The position numbers were made by a program, and so were the translations under genes. Of a stretch of DNA of 64,000 bases, positions 9,015 to 18,468 are shown one piece after another. Below the pieces are notes generated by a model that searched no databases, had not been told where the DNA came from, and was given only the letters and a program-made list of their open reading frames with translations. Numbering within the stretch: the first letter of the stretch is position 1; every line of letters begins with the position of its first letter. The stretch comes from Mycobacterium simiae (GTDB lineage: Bacteria > Actinomycetota > Actinomycetes > Mycobacteriales > Mycobacteriaceae), in NCBI RefSeq assembly GCF_010727605.1, contig NZ_AP022568.1, positions 3,844,001-3,908,000 on the forward strand, given 5' to 3'.

Positions 9015-12000
9015 CATTCGAGCCGATTGCGATAGTGGGGCAGGGTTGCATTTTTCCTGGGGGATTGCACCCCCGCGACCTCTGGGCGGGGATCTTGGAC
9101 GGTCGTGATGCGCTTGGGTCGGCACCCGCAGATCGGATGCCCACACCGGCACCCACTATTCGAAGTCATTCCCGAACAACACCGTCCGACTACCCCGTTT
9201 GTGATATCGGCGGATACGTACGCGGTTTCGCAGACGTCTTCACCCCACTTGGATTCCTCATTGCCGCAGAATCCATTGCCGGCTTGGACCCGCTTTATCT
9301 ATGGACGATGCACGCTGCCCGGCAAGCAATCGAAGATGCCGGATGGGCCCTGGGTGACGTGCCCGGACGAACCGGCCTAGTCCTGGGCAATCTCAGCTAT
9401 CCCACCCGCACGCTGACCGACCTCGCCGAAGAAGTCTGGAGCGGCAGGACACCCGCCGTGGACCGTCGAAACCGATTCTGCTCCGGTCTGCCCGCTGCCC
9501 TGGCAGCTGACGCATTAGGGATCACCGCGGGCGCTTTCAGTCTCGACGCGGCATGTGCTTCATCGCTCTACGCGATCAAGCTGGCGTGCGATCGTCTGCA
9601 TGACCATGCAGCGGATGTGATGTTGGCTGGTGGTGTCAATGGTGCTAATCCCTTGTTGATTGCGGACGGGTTCACCGCTGTGGGAGCCTTGAGCCCGACG
9701 GGAAGATCGCGACCATTCCACCGTGACGCCGACGGCCTCGTGCCAGGAGAGGGCGCCGGGTTTGTAGTGCTTAGGCGCCTCCGCGATGCGGTCAGCGCCC
9801 ATGACCGGATCATAGGAGTCATACGCGCCGTTGGGCTTTCCAACGATGGACGCGGCCCCGGCGCACTGTCTCCGTCTTCGACGGGCCAGGAACGCGCGAT
9901 GTGCCTCGCTTACCAGATGGCTGACCTAGATCCGTCGGACATCTCATTGATCGAATGTCATGCCACCGGAACTCCGGTGGGCGATCTGACCGAATTCACC
10001 AGTATGAGCCGGATCTTCGCGGGTTTGAACGACGTACCAATCGGGTCGGTCAAGTCGAACCTCGGGCACCTCATCACCGCATCTGGTGTCGTCGGTCTGA
10101 TCAAAGTGCTCGCTGCCATGGACGCGGGTATCCGGCCGCCGACACTGCATTCCGACGAACCCGCTCCGTTCATCGCAGGTTCGCCGTTTCGCCTACTCAC
10201 ACATGCGGAACCATGGACGTGTGCAGGTCCGCGGCGAGCAGCGATCAACAATTTTGGCTTTGGTGGGAACAACGCCCACCTCATTGTCGAGGAGTGGATC
10301 GAATCGGTCGAACTGCTTTCTATCCCGTCCACGCACACCGTCGACCGAACAGCAGACGACGATGTCGCGATAATTGGGTTGAGCCTGCTCGTTGGGGACG
10401 ACCATGACACATGTGATGTCGCCGAGCGCTTGGTATCTCAGCGCCCAGTGACCGAACTCGAGGAAGATGGCACACGGCGAGCACGGATGCGCGGACTCAA
10501 TGTTGATCTGTCCCGGGTGCGTATTCCACCAAATGATCTCGAACACGCTCTTGCCCAACAATTGTCGATACTATGCGCGGCGCTCGGCATCGGCGAACTG
10601 ATTAAAACACTGCCTCCCGAACGAACAAGCATCCTTGTAGGTATGGGCTGTGACGCCGAAGTGGCTCGCTTCCCGGTCCGCTTGCGGCTCTGCGAACTCC
10701 TGGACGATCCAGCACTTTTGGCAGATGCGCGTGATCGTGTTGTCCGCAAGCTGGAGGCGCCCGGAGTCGTGGGGACGTTGCCGAACGCGGTAGCCAATCG
10801 GCTGAACAACCAGTTTGATATCCGCGGACCGAGCTTTGTCGTCAACGACGAGCAGCTCTCGGGGATCACCGCGCTCTCACTGGCTACTCGCGCACTGCGT
10901 AGCAAAGAAATTGACGCGGCCATCGTCGGCGCGGTCGATATGAGCTGCGAGCCGATCCACGAGGCCGCGGCCCGCGATTTACTCAGCGCCGGTGAACAAG
11001 ACCCCGCAGACGCCGCAGTCGTGCTCGTCGTCAAACGCGCAGTCGACGCACTTCGGTCCGGAGATCCAGTCCTCGCCATCGTCACCGCAGACAGTCGACA
11101 ACGGCACGACGACGTTCACCTGGGTAACGTGCCCGGTGCCCACAATGTCAGCCGCCTGCTCGGCCACGCTCACGCGGCATCCGGTCTGCTGCATATAGCA
11201 GTGGGTGCTCTGTGTGGGTTCCTGGGTGTCAAGCCCGATGGTGAACCCTGGACGAGTCGCGTGCGCGCAGTCACCGTGTCGATGAACGGACTGTTCAACA
11301 AGCGAGAGCAGGCGTTCCTGACCAACGCGCATGGTGAGAACTCGTCGACAATCGTCCAACTTGCCCGACTTAAGCAGCTCCTAGCCAATACCCGGCCGGG
11401 CATCACACAACGGCGATACCCGGCCCACCTCCCACCCGTGGTGCTACCGCACGGGTATCCCTCACGCGGACCGGAGTCACCGGACAAGTTCGCTGACGGG
11501 TCATCCGATCAAACGAGACGGCTCACCGGGCTACCCCGAGCCCCCGCGTTGCCGAGCATCGCCGACGCACGTTTGCGCCAACCGCTGGGGAGTGCACTCG
11601 TGCAACACGATTCAGCTGAATCAGTCGCGGTGGATACGAGCAGCGTGACGACGCTCAAGGGTCAGTTCGAAAACCCTTTGGGCTCAACGGGCATCGCGCC
11701 GGCCGCGGGTAGTTCAACCCACGTGGAAGATCCGAGCGAACAATCGTCGCCGGCGGCCACTAGCGGTGCGCTGCACGGAGGGTACCGGGCGAAGCAACCA
11801 GCACCACCAGATGAGAAAGCGCTACCGGCGCCGACCACTAAGCGCCGGCCGACCGGGCCAACCCTGGACAAGCGCGATCTACAAAGACACTCCTCTGGTC
11901 AGATTTCGGACGTCTTCGGCCCGGCTTTCGCGGTGCAGGACCGTTATCGCCGACAAGTACGGATGCCTGGCCCTCCGCTGCTACTTGCCGATCGGATTCT

Positions 12001-15000
12001 CGGCATTGACGCCAGTCCAGCCGAATTCGACGCCGGCACTATCTGGAGCGAAACAGATGTCACGCCTGGGGCTTGGTACCTGCACCAAGGTCGTATGCCT
12101 GCCGGGATCATGATCGAGAGTGGGCAGGCTGACCTTGTTCTCATCTCGTGGATGGGTGCCGACTTCGCCAACCAAGGCGAGCGTGTCTATCGGTTGCTAG
12201 GTTGTCAGATAACGTTTCTCGGCGGGCTGGCCGAGGTCGGTGACACGCTGCGCTTCGATATTCATATCGACAGCCACACCAGAATCGGCGAGATCCGGAT
12301 GTTCACGTTCCACTATGACTGCTCAATCCGTGGTGTGGAACGGTTGATGATGCGCAATGGCTTAGCGGGCTTCTTCTCGGACGAAGAGCTGGCCTCCTCC
12401 AAAGGGGTCCTATGGAGACCAGAGCGTGAAACAGTGACCGGTCAACGTGATTCGGCGCCGGTTGCCATCGCGCGGACCGCGCTCTCACGAGAAGAGCTGG
12501 CGGCGTTGGCCGCCGGCCACCTCTGGGAGGTACTAGGCCTCGGCTTCGAGCTCGCCGCAACCCACACCCGCACGCCCCGAATCTGTGCTCCTGAGATGCT
12601 GTTGATGCACGAAGTGACGGATCTGGACTACGACGGCGGACCTTGGGGGCGCGGGTATTTGCGTGCTGTCAGGCGCCTGAGGGCCGACGATTGGTTTTTC
12701 TCTGGCCACTTCGAAGACGACCCTTGCATGCCGGGCTCAGTGATGTTCGAGGCGACCTTGCAGAGCATGGCCGTCTACATGACAGTGTTCGGCATGACGC
12801 TCGAATCCGATGGATGGCGGTTTGAGCCCGTTCCGTTTGAGACATACGAATTTCAATGCCGTGGCCAGGTGACGCCGAGTTCTCGCGAGCTGGTGTGTGA
12901 GGTTTTCGTCCGCGAGGTCATCGCGGACCGAGAACCTAAACTCTTTGCCGACGTGCTTTGCACGGTCGACGGGTTGGCCGCATACTATTGCCGCCGAATG
13001 GGACTCGGGCTGTCACCTGGATGGGTTAATGATCTGGGCTTCTCGGAACTCAACGGACGAATCGAGTTTCCACGGGCATCCCAGGACGGTGCCGCATTCG
13101 AGTTTCCCGCGTTGTTGGAGATAGCTTGGGGCAGGATCGCACCGGTGCTCGGAGCGAAGTTCGAACACGTCGAGAACCGCAAGTTTCCCCGGTTACCCGC
13201 TCCGCCGTTCCTGATGATCTCGCGAATTCAGTCGCTGATGGCCGAGCTGGGGGTTATGCGACCGGGCGCCAAGGTGATCGCGGAATACGACATACCTGAA
13301 GACGCCTGGTACTTCGCGGCAAACGGAGCCAGCTCAGTGCCGAATGCGTTGCTTATGGAGGTGTGCCTGCAGCCATGCGGCTGGCTCACCGGCTACACAG
13401 GTGGTCCTCCGACGGACGACGACGACATGTATATCCGCAATCTGGAAGGCACGGCAGTCCGATACGTCGAGGTCACGCGCGCCAGTGGAACGCTTCGCAC
13501 GGAGGCGGTGTTAACCAGCGTGACGAAGACAGGATCGACCGCTTTGGCGCGCTTTTCAGTTGAGGTCTACACCCGCGACACCCTTGCCTACACGGCGGAA
13601 ACGTTATTCGGGTGTTTCACTGGGCCCGCTGCCCAGCGGGAGGCAACGGGTTTACCCACCACGAACGAACAACACGACTTGCTTAGTGCGCATTGTGAAG
13701 CGCCAACAATAGATCTGGCCTCGAAACCCCAGGAATATTTCGGTGGCGGCACACGGCTGGCGGAACCGATGTTGCTAATGATCGACCGGGTGACCGGACG
13801 GTGGCCATCTGCCGGCGCAAGTGGATTGGGGCGATGGCGAGCCGAAAAAGACGTGAACCCGAGCGACTGGTTCTTCAAGGCCCACTTTTTGCAGGATCCT
13901 GTGCAACCAGGCTCCCTGGGCATCGAGGGCCTTCTACAGTTGCTGCAATTCGCCATGCTAGATCTCGGACTCGGCGAGTCGCTAAAGGACCACGGACGAT
14001 TCCAAACGGTGGCTTTGGGACATCGCATGACCTGGACGTACCGTGGCCAAGTCTCCCCGGCAGACAAGCTCATCTGTTTTCTGATCGAGATCACTCGCGT
14101 CGAGATTGGCGATGTTGAGGTACTCGCAGTGGCCAACGGGTCGATGTGGATCGACGCAGTACGCGTCTACGCTGCCCAAAACCTTGCGGTGCGCATTGTT
14201 AGCGGATCACGCCGCGACGACGACACCAATTCGTCTGACGCGGAACCACCTTCGTGGAACCCATCGTCCGTGGGGGACGACACAGACTATCCCGCTCTTG
14301 CGGATGCACGCCAAGGATCACGTCCCCGCCACACGATGGAACTGGCCAGTGTCGCTGTCACATCGCGCGGCGTACCGGTAACTGTCGTCCGCGGCAGCAC
14401 GAAAGTGCCAGAGACGACCAGGCCAGAGGAGGCGGATTGGTTACCCGTGCGTGAATGGTGGCGTCAACGATGGGGGGTGCCGCCGGGCTCGTTCAACGAG
14501 CTTGTCTCGTGGGCACTGCTAAGGCGCTATGTGCGGCGGGTGATCGTCCAGGATGCTTGCGCGATGGCCGCCGCGCGGGGCCGGGGCACGTTGTTGCTGG
14601 CTAACCACCAGGTTCAGATTGAATCGATTCTCGGCACCATGATCGCTTCATGGCTTACCGGCACTGAGGTTTTGACAGTGGCTAATGCCAAGCACAGGAC
14701 GAGGTGGGTGGGCGAACTCTTAAACGTCGTGCAAAGTCATGCGGCGCAGCCCAGCGGGTCCAGCACCTACTTCCTCGATCCTACTCAGCCACAAGAGTTC
14801 TTCGCACTGTTGGATCAGTTCAAAACGGATCATGCGGAACGCGACGCATCGCTGATGGTCCATGTCTCGGGGACCCGGCAGGTCAGCGCCAGCCAGCGGG
14901 TGGACAGGATATCGTCGGTGTTTCTCGACCTGGCCGTGGAACTGTCGATGCCCATCGTGCCCGTACATTATGCCGGCGGACTTCCGGTCGATCCCGTGAT

Positions 15001-15346
15001 TCACAAGCTCGAGGTGCCCTACCGTCACACCGCCCAAGACTACATTTTCGGAAAGCCTATCTTGGCCGAAGAATTGCGAACCTTGCCGTATGCACGACGT
15101 CGACGGCACGTACTGAATGCCATCAACGCGCTCGCACCGCCCAGCGATGCACCGCACGAACCAAACCTGGCCGTGGAGTCGCGACTCGCCGCGACGGATG
15201 CGCACACTGATTCCGGTGACGCCGCATGGGCAGCGATCGAGGATGCACTTGACGGCCTGCCCGTCGACTGGACTACGTCGAAGAGCCGTCAGCAGTGGCG
15301 CAAGATGCGCCCAACCGGTGGCCGTGCGCGCCGTGCTGGCACCTGA
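9011..15346 (+). CDS. pfaC: PfaC/Pfa3-type synthase (KS-CLF-hot-dog dehydratases-acyltransferase)
   Basis: This 2111-residue protein partners the PfaA-type synthase. Domains are: ketosynthase (1-440, Cys182 in DAACASS), a chain-length-factor-like ketosynthase (about 450-780) whose nucleophile position is Gln615 in NDEQLSG, a Pro/Ser-rich linker (about 790-950), four FabA-like hot-dog folds arranged as two pairs, and a C-terminal acylglycerolphosphate acyltransferase-like domain (about 1815-2030). Dehydratase histidines are visible at 1025 (LHQGRMPAG), 1233 (GHFEDDPCMPG) and 1625 (AHFLQDPVQPG); the third fold (YFAANGASSVPNALL) lacks one, as is usual for PfaC. The acyltransferase fusion matches Pfa3 of terrestrial myxobacteria rather than marine PfaC. 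The start is ATG 9011, overlapping the upstream stop as ATGA; the open frame extends to 8885 but without homology. Confidence 0.92.
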   Translation: MTFEPIAIVGQGCIFPGGLHPRDLWAGILDGRDALGSAPADRMPTPAPTIRSHSRTTPSDYPVCDIGGYVRGFADVFTPLGFLIAAESIAGLDPLYLWTMHAARQAIEDAGWALGDVPGRTGLVLGNLSYPTRTLTDLAEEVWSGRTPAVDRRNRFCSGLPAALAADALGITAGAFSLDAACASSLYAIKLACDRLHDHAADVMLAGGVNGANPLLIADGFTAVGALSPTGRSRPFHRDADGLVPGEGAGFVVLRRLRDAVSAHDRIIGVIRAVGLSNDGRGPGALSPSSTGQERAMCLAYQMADLDPSDISLIECHATGTPVGDLTEFTSMSRIFAGLNDVPIGSVKSNLGHLITASGVVGLIKVLAAMDAGIRPPTLHSDEPAPFIAGSPFRLLTHAEPWTCAGPRRAAINNFGFGGNNAHLIVEEWIESVELLSIPSTHTVDRTADDDVAIIGLSLLVGDDHDTCDVAERLVSQRPVTELEEDGTRRARMRGLNVDLSRVRIPPNDLEHALAQQLSILCAALGIGELIKTLPPERTSILVGMGCDAEVARFPVRLRLCELLDDPALLADARDRVVRKLEAPGVVGTLPNAVANRLNNQFDIRGPSFVVNDEQLSGITALSLATRALRSKEIDAAIVGAVDMSCEPIHEAAARDLLSAGEQDPADAAVVLVVKRAVDALRSGDPVLAIVTADSRQRHDDVHLGNVPGAHNVSRLLGHAHAASGLLHIAVGALCGFLGVKPDGEPWTSRVRAVTVSMNGLFNKREQAFLTNAHGENSSTIVQLARLKQLLANTRPGITQRRYPAHLPPVVLPHGYPSRGPESPDKFADGSSDQTRRLTGLPRAPALPSIADARLRQPLGSALVQHDSAESVAVDTSSVTTLKGQFENPLGSTGIAPAAGSSTHVEDPSEQSSPAATSGALHGGYRAKQPAPPDEKALPAPTTKRRPTGPTLDKRDLQRHSSGQISDVFGPAFAVQDRYRRQVRMPGPPLLLADRILGIDASPAEFDAGTIWSETDVTPGAWYLHQGRMPAGIMIESGQADLVLISWMGADFANQGERVYRLLGCQITFLGGLAEVGDTLRFDIHIDSHTRIGEIRMFTFHYDCSIRGVERLMMRNGLAGFFSDEELASSKGVLWRPERETVTGQRDSAPVAIARTALSREELAALAAGHLWEVLGLGFELAATHTRTPRICAPEMLLMHEVTDLDYDGGPWGRGYLRAVRRLRADDWFFSGHFEDDPCMPGSVMFEATLQSMAVYMTVFGMTLESDGWRFEPVPFETYEFQCRGQVTPSSRELVCEVFVREVIADREPKLFADVLCTVDGLAAYYCRRMGLGLSPGWVNDLGFSELNGRIEFPRASQDGAAFEFPALLEIAWGRIAPVLGAKFEHVENRKFPRLPAPPFLMISRIQSLMAELGVMRPGAKVIAEYDIPEDAWYFAANGASSVPNALLMEVCLQPCGWLTGYTGGPPTDDDDMYIRNLEGTAVRYVEVTRASGTLRTEAVLTSVTKTGSTALARFSVEVYTRDTLAYTAETLFGCFTGPAAQREATGLPTTNEQHDLLSAHCEAPTIDLASKPQEYFGGGTRLAEPMLLMIDRVTGRWPSAGASGLGRWRAEKDVNPSDWFFKAHFLQDPVQPGSLGIEGLLQLLQFAMLDLGLGESLKDHGRFQTVALGHRMTWTYRGQVSPADKLICFLIEITRVEIGDVEVLAVANGSMWIDAVRVYAAQNLAVRIVSGSRRDDDTNSSDAEPPSWNPSSVGDDTDYPALADARQGSRPRHTMELASVAVTSRGVPVTVVRGSTKVPETTRPEEADWLPVREWWRQRWGVPPGSFNELVSWALLRRYVRRVIVQDACAMAAARGRGTLLLANHQVQIESILGTMIASWLTGTEVLTVANAKHRTRWVGELLNVVQSHAAQPSGSSTYFLDPTQPQEFFALLDQFKTDHAERDASLMVHVSGTRQVSASQRVDRISSVFLDLAVELSMPIVPVHYAGGLPVDPVIHKLEVPYRHTAQDYIFGKPILAEELRTLPYARRRRHVLNAINALAPPSDAPHEPNLAVESRLAATDAHTDSGDAAWAAIEDALDGLPVDWTTSKSRQQWRKMRPTGGRARRAGT

Positions 15347-15756
15347 GATCGGCGTTGTTACAGTTGGCCCCCGTGCTCCCCGAGCTCGTCGGGCCGGCGA
15401 CTGTACGCGGCACCGTCGGCACCTTCTTGTCGGAACGTTCATGGCTCGAAAATCAAGAGCCAGCGCGGATTTCCGTAGGCTAAGGACATGACGCGACCGA
15501 GGGTGGCCGTCCAGGCGTCGATCCAACGCTTCGATGAGACGAGTCCAAGTCCCCGCCGAGATGCTGCCGACGGCGCGGACTGAAGACCGCAAGGTGAGTT
15601 ACGGCGGTCGTCACGGCATCCCGGTCCGGGGCCACTGGCCATCGACCCAGTCGCCCACCGAGGGCTGGCCCGTAGTCGTGTTCTATCGCGGCGGCGGTTG
15701 CATGCCGCTAGTGTGCGCTGTGAGCAACATCGGGTATTGGATTTGAGCGACGCGTT
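15347..15756. other. Gene-poor stretch between the synthase and the regulator
   Basis: No intact gene is visible in these 410 bases. An open frame ending at 15483 continues past the synthase stop with LAPVLPELVGPATVRGT, which I do not recognise. The remnant of an esterase occupies the second part. The promoter of the regulator gene should lie near the right end. Confidence 0.6.
15534..15746 (+). pseudogene. Remnant of an alpha/beta hydrolase (lipase/esterase)
   Basis: The 70-codon frame reads RTEDRKVSYGGRHGIPVRG, then WPSTQSPTEGWPVVVFYRGG. Mycobacterial hormone-sensitive-lipase-type esterases carry the same order: a short strand region, an IPVR segment, a proline-rich spacer, and then PVVVYFHGGG with the oxyanion-hole glycines. 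Here the conserved His before the glycines is Arg, and the frame ends 15 residues later, well before any GxSxG serine. It is therefore a broken N-terminal fragment. Family assignment rests on motif memory only. Confidence 0.5.
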
Positions 15757-16548
15757 ATGGCTAATGCGAGGTCTTGGTTAATTGGCGAGGTAGCCAAGAT
15801 CGTTGGGACCTCCCCGAGCCGTATCCGGGCGTGGGAGAAAGAGGGGCTGCTCAACGTCCGTCGCACGTCGTCCGGTCATCGCCTGTACTCAACAGCTGAC
15901 GTTGAACGGTTACGCGAGCTGAAGCGCCTCGTCGACGGTGAGGGATGGTCAGCCACCGCGATCAAGGCCAATCTCAACGCTCATTTTCCAGACAACATGT
16001 CTCCGAGCAATGCGATCGGGCGGCGCATTCGCGATCTGCGGGGGACAGCCGGATGGTCGTTACGCGACCTAGCCGAACGCTGCGGTGTTGCACCGTCAAC
16101 GGTCAGCAGTCTTGAGCGTGGCCAGTCGATGCCGTCCGTTGGCTCGCTGCACAAGCTTGGTCGGGCATTTGGGATGACACTCGCTCAGCTTCTGGAAGTC
16201 GACGAAGCCGACAGTTCTCTTGTTGTCCGCAAGAGTGAACGGGTGCTGATTCCGATGCATACACCGGGATTGGCGTGGGAAAAGCTCTACACCGGGGAAT
16301 CAGTCCTGGAATCTTTGATGGTGACTGTGCAGCCGGGAGCCGGCACCGACGGCGCGCTTCAACACTACGGCGAGGAGTTTCTCTACGTCATCAAAGGCTC
16401 GATCGAGTTGGTTCTCGACGGCCATCAGAAGTATGACTTGCATGCCGGGGACGCCATGACGTTTGACAGCATGCGCGAACACTCCTACAGCAACCGCGGG
16501 ACAAAGATCGCGCAGATCGTCTGGGTCAACACCCCACCGACGATCTGA
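15757..16548 (+). CDS. Transcriptional regulator with MerR HTH, XRE HTH and cupin domain
   Basis: This 263-residue protein appears to have two DNA-binding domains and one sensor domain. Residues 5-75 are a MerR-type winged helix (WLIGEVAKIVGTSPSRIRAW, then GHRLYSTADVERLRELKRL). Residues about 88-145 are an XRE/Cro-type helix-turn-helix (LRDLAERCGVAPSTVSSLE). Residues about 185-260 are a cupin_2 barrel (HYGEEFLYVIKGSIELVLDG then HAGDAMTFDSMREHSY) that would bind a small ligand or metal. It lies directly upstream of the permease and oxygenase operon, same strand, and is the likely regulator of that operon. XRE-cupin regulators are common; an added MerR head is less so. The start is ATG 15757 with no strong ribosome binding site. 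Confidence 0.88.
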   Translation: MANARSWLIGEVAKIVGTSPSRIRAWEKEGLLNVRRTSSGHRLYSTADVERLRELKRLVDGEGWSATAIKANLNAHFPDNMSPSNAIGRRIRDLRGTAGWSLRDLAERCGVAPSTVSSLERGQSMPSVGSLHKLGRAFGMTLAQLLEVDEADSSLVVRKSERVLIPMHTPGLAWEKLYTGESVLESLMVTVQPGAGTDGALQHYGEEFLYVIKGSIELVLDGHQKYDLHAGDAMTFDSMREHSYSNRGTKIAQIVWVNTPPTI

Positions 16549-16996
16549 CACCGGGGAGCCCCGGGCTCTCCGTTCCTTCCGGACGACCTTCACCCCGGAC
16601 GCGACGTTCCCGCGTCAGCCGCTTCTCGCGCGTTGTCACAGCGGGGTTTCCGAAACGCAGCGGCAAGAAAAGCAATGTTAACGCTGAAGTGACCGCCGTT
16701 ACGTTCGTCTTACGTGACTTACAGCCTCTACTTGCAAGGTTTACGGGTGCGCCGCACAAAACTACTGTGGCCGTACACCTCAATGGAGCGGGATCGCGAG
16801 TCGGTCACCGATCCGCCCAGCGGCTCAATGCCGGCCCATCAGCAACACACGGACAACGCCCCTACTGAAACGCGTTGACGCACACCCGGTTTCGACACAG
16901 AACCGTGACCAACACACCGAAACAGCCGCCTCGGCAGTAAACGCGTCGGCCCCTGGCCCGCCCTGTTGAGGTCTCGCACAGAAAGACTCTGCGCCA
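16549..16996 (+). promoter_or_regulatory. 448-base intergenic region upstream of the catabolic operon
   Basis: No coding gene is convincing here. The length and position, between a regulator and the first gene of the operon it probably controls, suggest promoter and operator sites. I could not pick out a firm -10/-35 pair or a clear palindrome. Confidence 0.4.
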
Positions 16997-18406
16997 ATGG
17001 AATCGACCTTTCGCGCCGCTCAGGTCGAGCAGGTGACGATCTCACCAGTCCCCGAGGGCGCCCGTCGCGGGCGCGCACGCGGACTGTTTCCGATCTGGTT
17101 CGGCGTTCAGATCATGCCGCTCACGGTGGTGACCGGCGTGCTGGGCACCACGGTCTACGACCTGCCGGCCGGGTGGGCCATTCTCGCCAGCGTCATCGGC
17201 AACCTGGTCGGCGCGGTCTTTGTGTCGCTGCATTCGGTGCAGGGACCCCGTTTAGGTGTCCCGCAAATGGTGCAGAGTCGCGGCCAGTTCGGTCTGCGCG
17301 GATCACTGCTGGTGCTCGCGGTTGTGATCCTGATGTATGTCGGCTTCCTCGCGTCGATCCTCGTTCTGGCGGCATCGGCATTGCAGGTCATCGCCCCGAA
17401 GCTGGGCAGTGTGCCGGCGTTAATCGTAAGCGGTGCAATTACTTTGGCTTTGGTGATATTCGGATACGAGATGATCCACAAGGTGAACCGGATGCTGATG
17501 CCGCTGTTCGCCCTCGCGGCGGTGGCGGCGCTCGGATACGTCATGGCCAGCGGCGCACCCGAGTCGGCAACGAGCACACCATCATTCACCGTGCAGGGGT
17601 TCATGGGGATGCTGTCGGTGGCCGCCATCTGGCAGTTGTCCTACGCGCCCTACGTTTCGGACTATTCGCGCTACCTACCCAGCCGGGTTTCCTCCGCGGC
17701 GTCGTTTTGGGCGACTTACCTGGGCGCCGCAGGCGGCGCGATCCCGATGATGGTCATCGGCGCCCTGCTCGGAAGGGTCTCCGACGGCAGCCTCAGCGCC
17801 CTTTACCACCTGCTGCCCACCGGAGTAGGCGTGTTTGTCATGATCGTGTTCTTCTTGGGCTCGATCGACGCCTGCACCATCAACCTCTACGGGCCCGCTC
17901 TGTGTGTGGCCACCACCATCCAGACGTTCAAGCATGATTGGCTGCCCGGCGCCCGCGCACGCGCCACGATCGCGACCATCATCAGTGTGCTGTCGGTCTA
18001 CGTGGCGGCCGCCTTCGCCAGCGACTTCCTAGTCAGCTACAGCAACTTCATCGAGATCTTGCTTTACCTCTTGATCCCGTGGAGCGTGATCAACTTGGTC
18101 GACTACTACCTGGTTCGCAAAGCGGACTACCACGTGGCGTCTTTCTTTACGCCCACCGGCGGCATCTACAAGCACTACAACTCTGCCGCCATCGTGTCCT
18201 ACATCGTCGGCTTCCTTGTCCAACTGCCGTTCATGTCCGGAGCGTTCTACACCGGCTTCGTGGCGCACGAGATGGGTGGCGTGGACATCGCCTGGATCGT
18301 CGGGTCGCTGGTCACCGTCCTGGTGTATGGGGTGCTTGGCCTCAGGCAGGAGAGGACTGCGATGGTGAGCCGGGTCAGCCCTGCCGCAGAAGCCACCGCC
18401 GCTTAG
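16997..18406 (+). CDS. NCS1 family permease (nucleobase/cytosine/hydantoin type)
   Basis: This is a 469-residue inner-membrane permease of the nucleobase:cation symporter-1 family, related to cytosine, purine and hydantoin carriers. About twelve hydrophobic helices are visible. The first part carries GLFPIWFGVQIMPLTVVTGV and a following helix with GNLVGAVFVSLHSVQGPRLG, matching the family region where the substrate and sodium sites form; the middle has SYAPYVSDYSRYLP, the family signature. Start is ATG 16997. It is the first gene of a seven-gene run whose other members hydroxylate and hydrolyse, so it likely imports the substrate, probably a nitrogen heterocycle. The substrate itself cannot be read from the sequence. 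Confidence 0.9.
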   Translation: MESTFRAAQVEQVTISPVPEGARRGRARGLFPIWFGVQIMPLTVVTGVLGTTVYDLPAGWAILASVIGNLVGAVFVSLHSVQGPRLGVPQMVQSRGQFGLRGSLLVLAVVILMYVGFLASILVLAASALQVIAPKLGSVPALIVSGAITLALVIFGYEMIHKVNRMLMPLFALAAVAALGYVMASGAPESATSTPSFTVQGFMGMLSVAAIWQLSYAPYVSDYSRYLPSRVSSAASFWATYLGAAGGAIPMMVIGALLGRVSDGSLSALYHLLPTGVGVFVMIVFFLGSIDACTINLYGPALCVATTIQTFKHDWLPGARARATIATIISVLSVYVAAAFASDFLVSYSNFIEILLYLLIPWSVINLVDYYLVRKADYHVASFFTPTGGIYKHYNSAAIVSYIVGFLVQLPFMSGAFYTGFVAHEMGGVDIAWIVGSLVTVLVYGVLGLRQERTAMVSRVSPAAEATAA

Positions 18407-18468
18407 CAATGCCGCTTCTTGGGTCCAGTTTTCCCACCTACTTTCAACGCACATCGACGAGAGGAACC

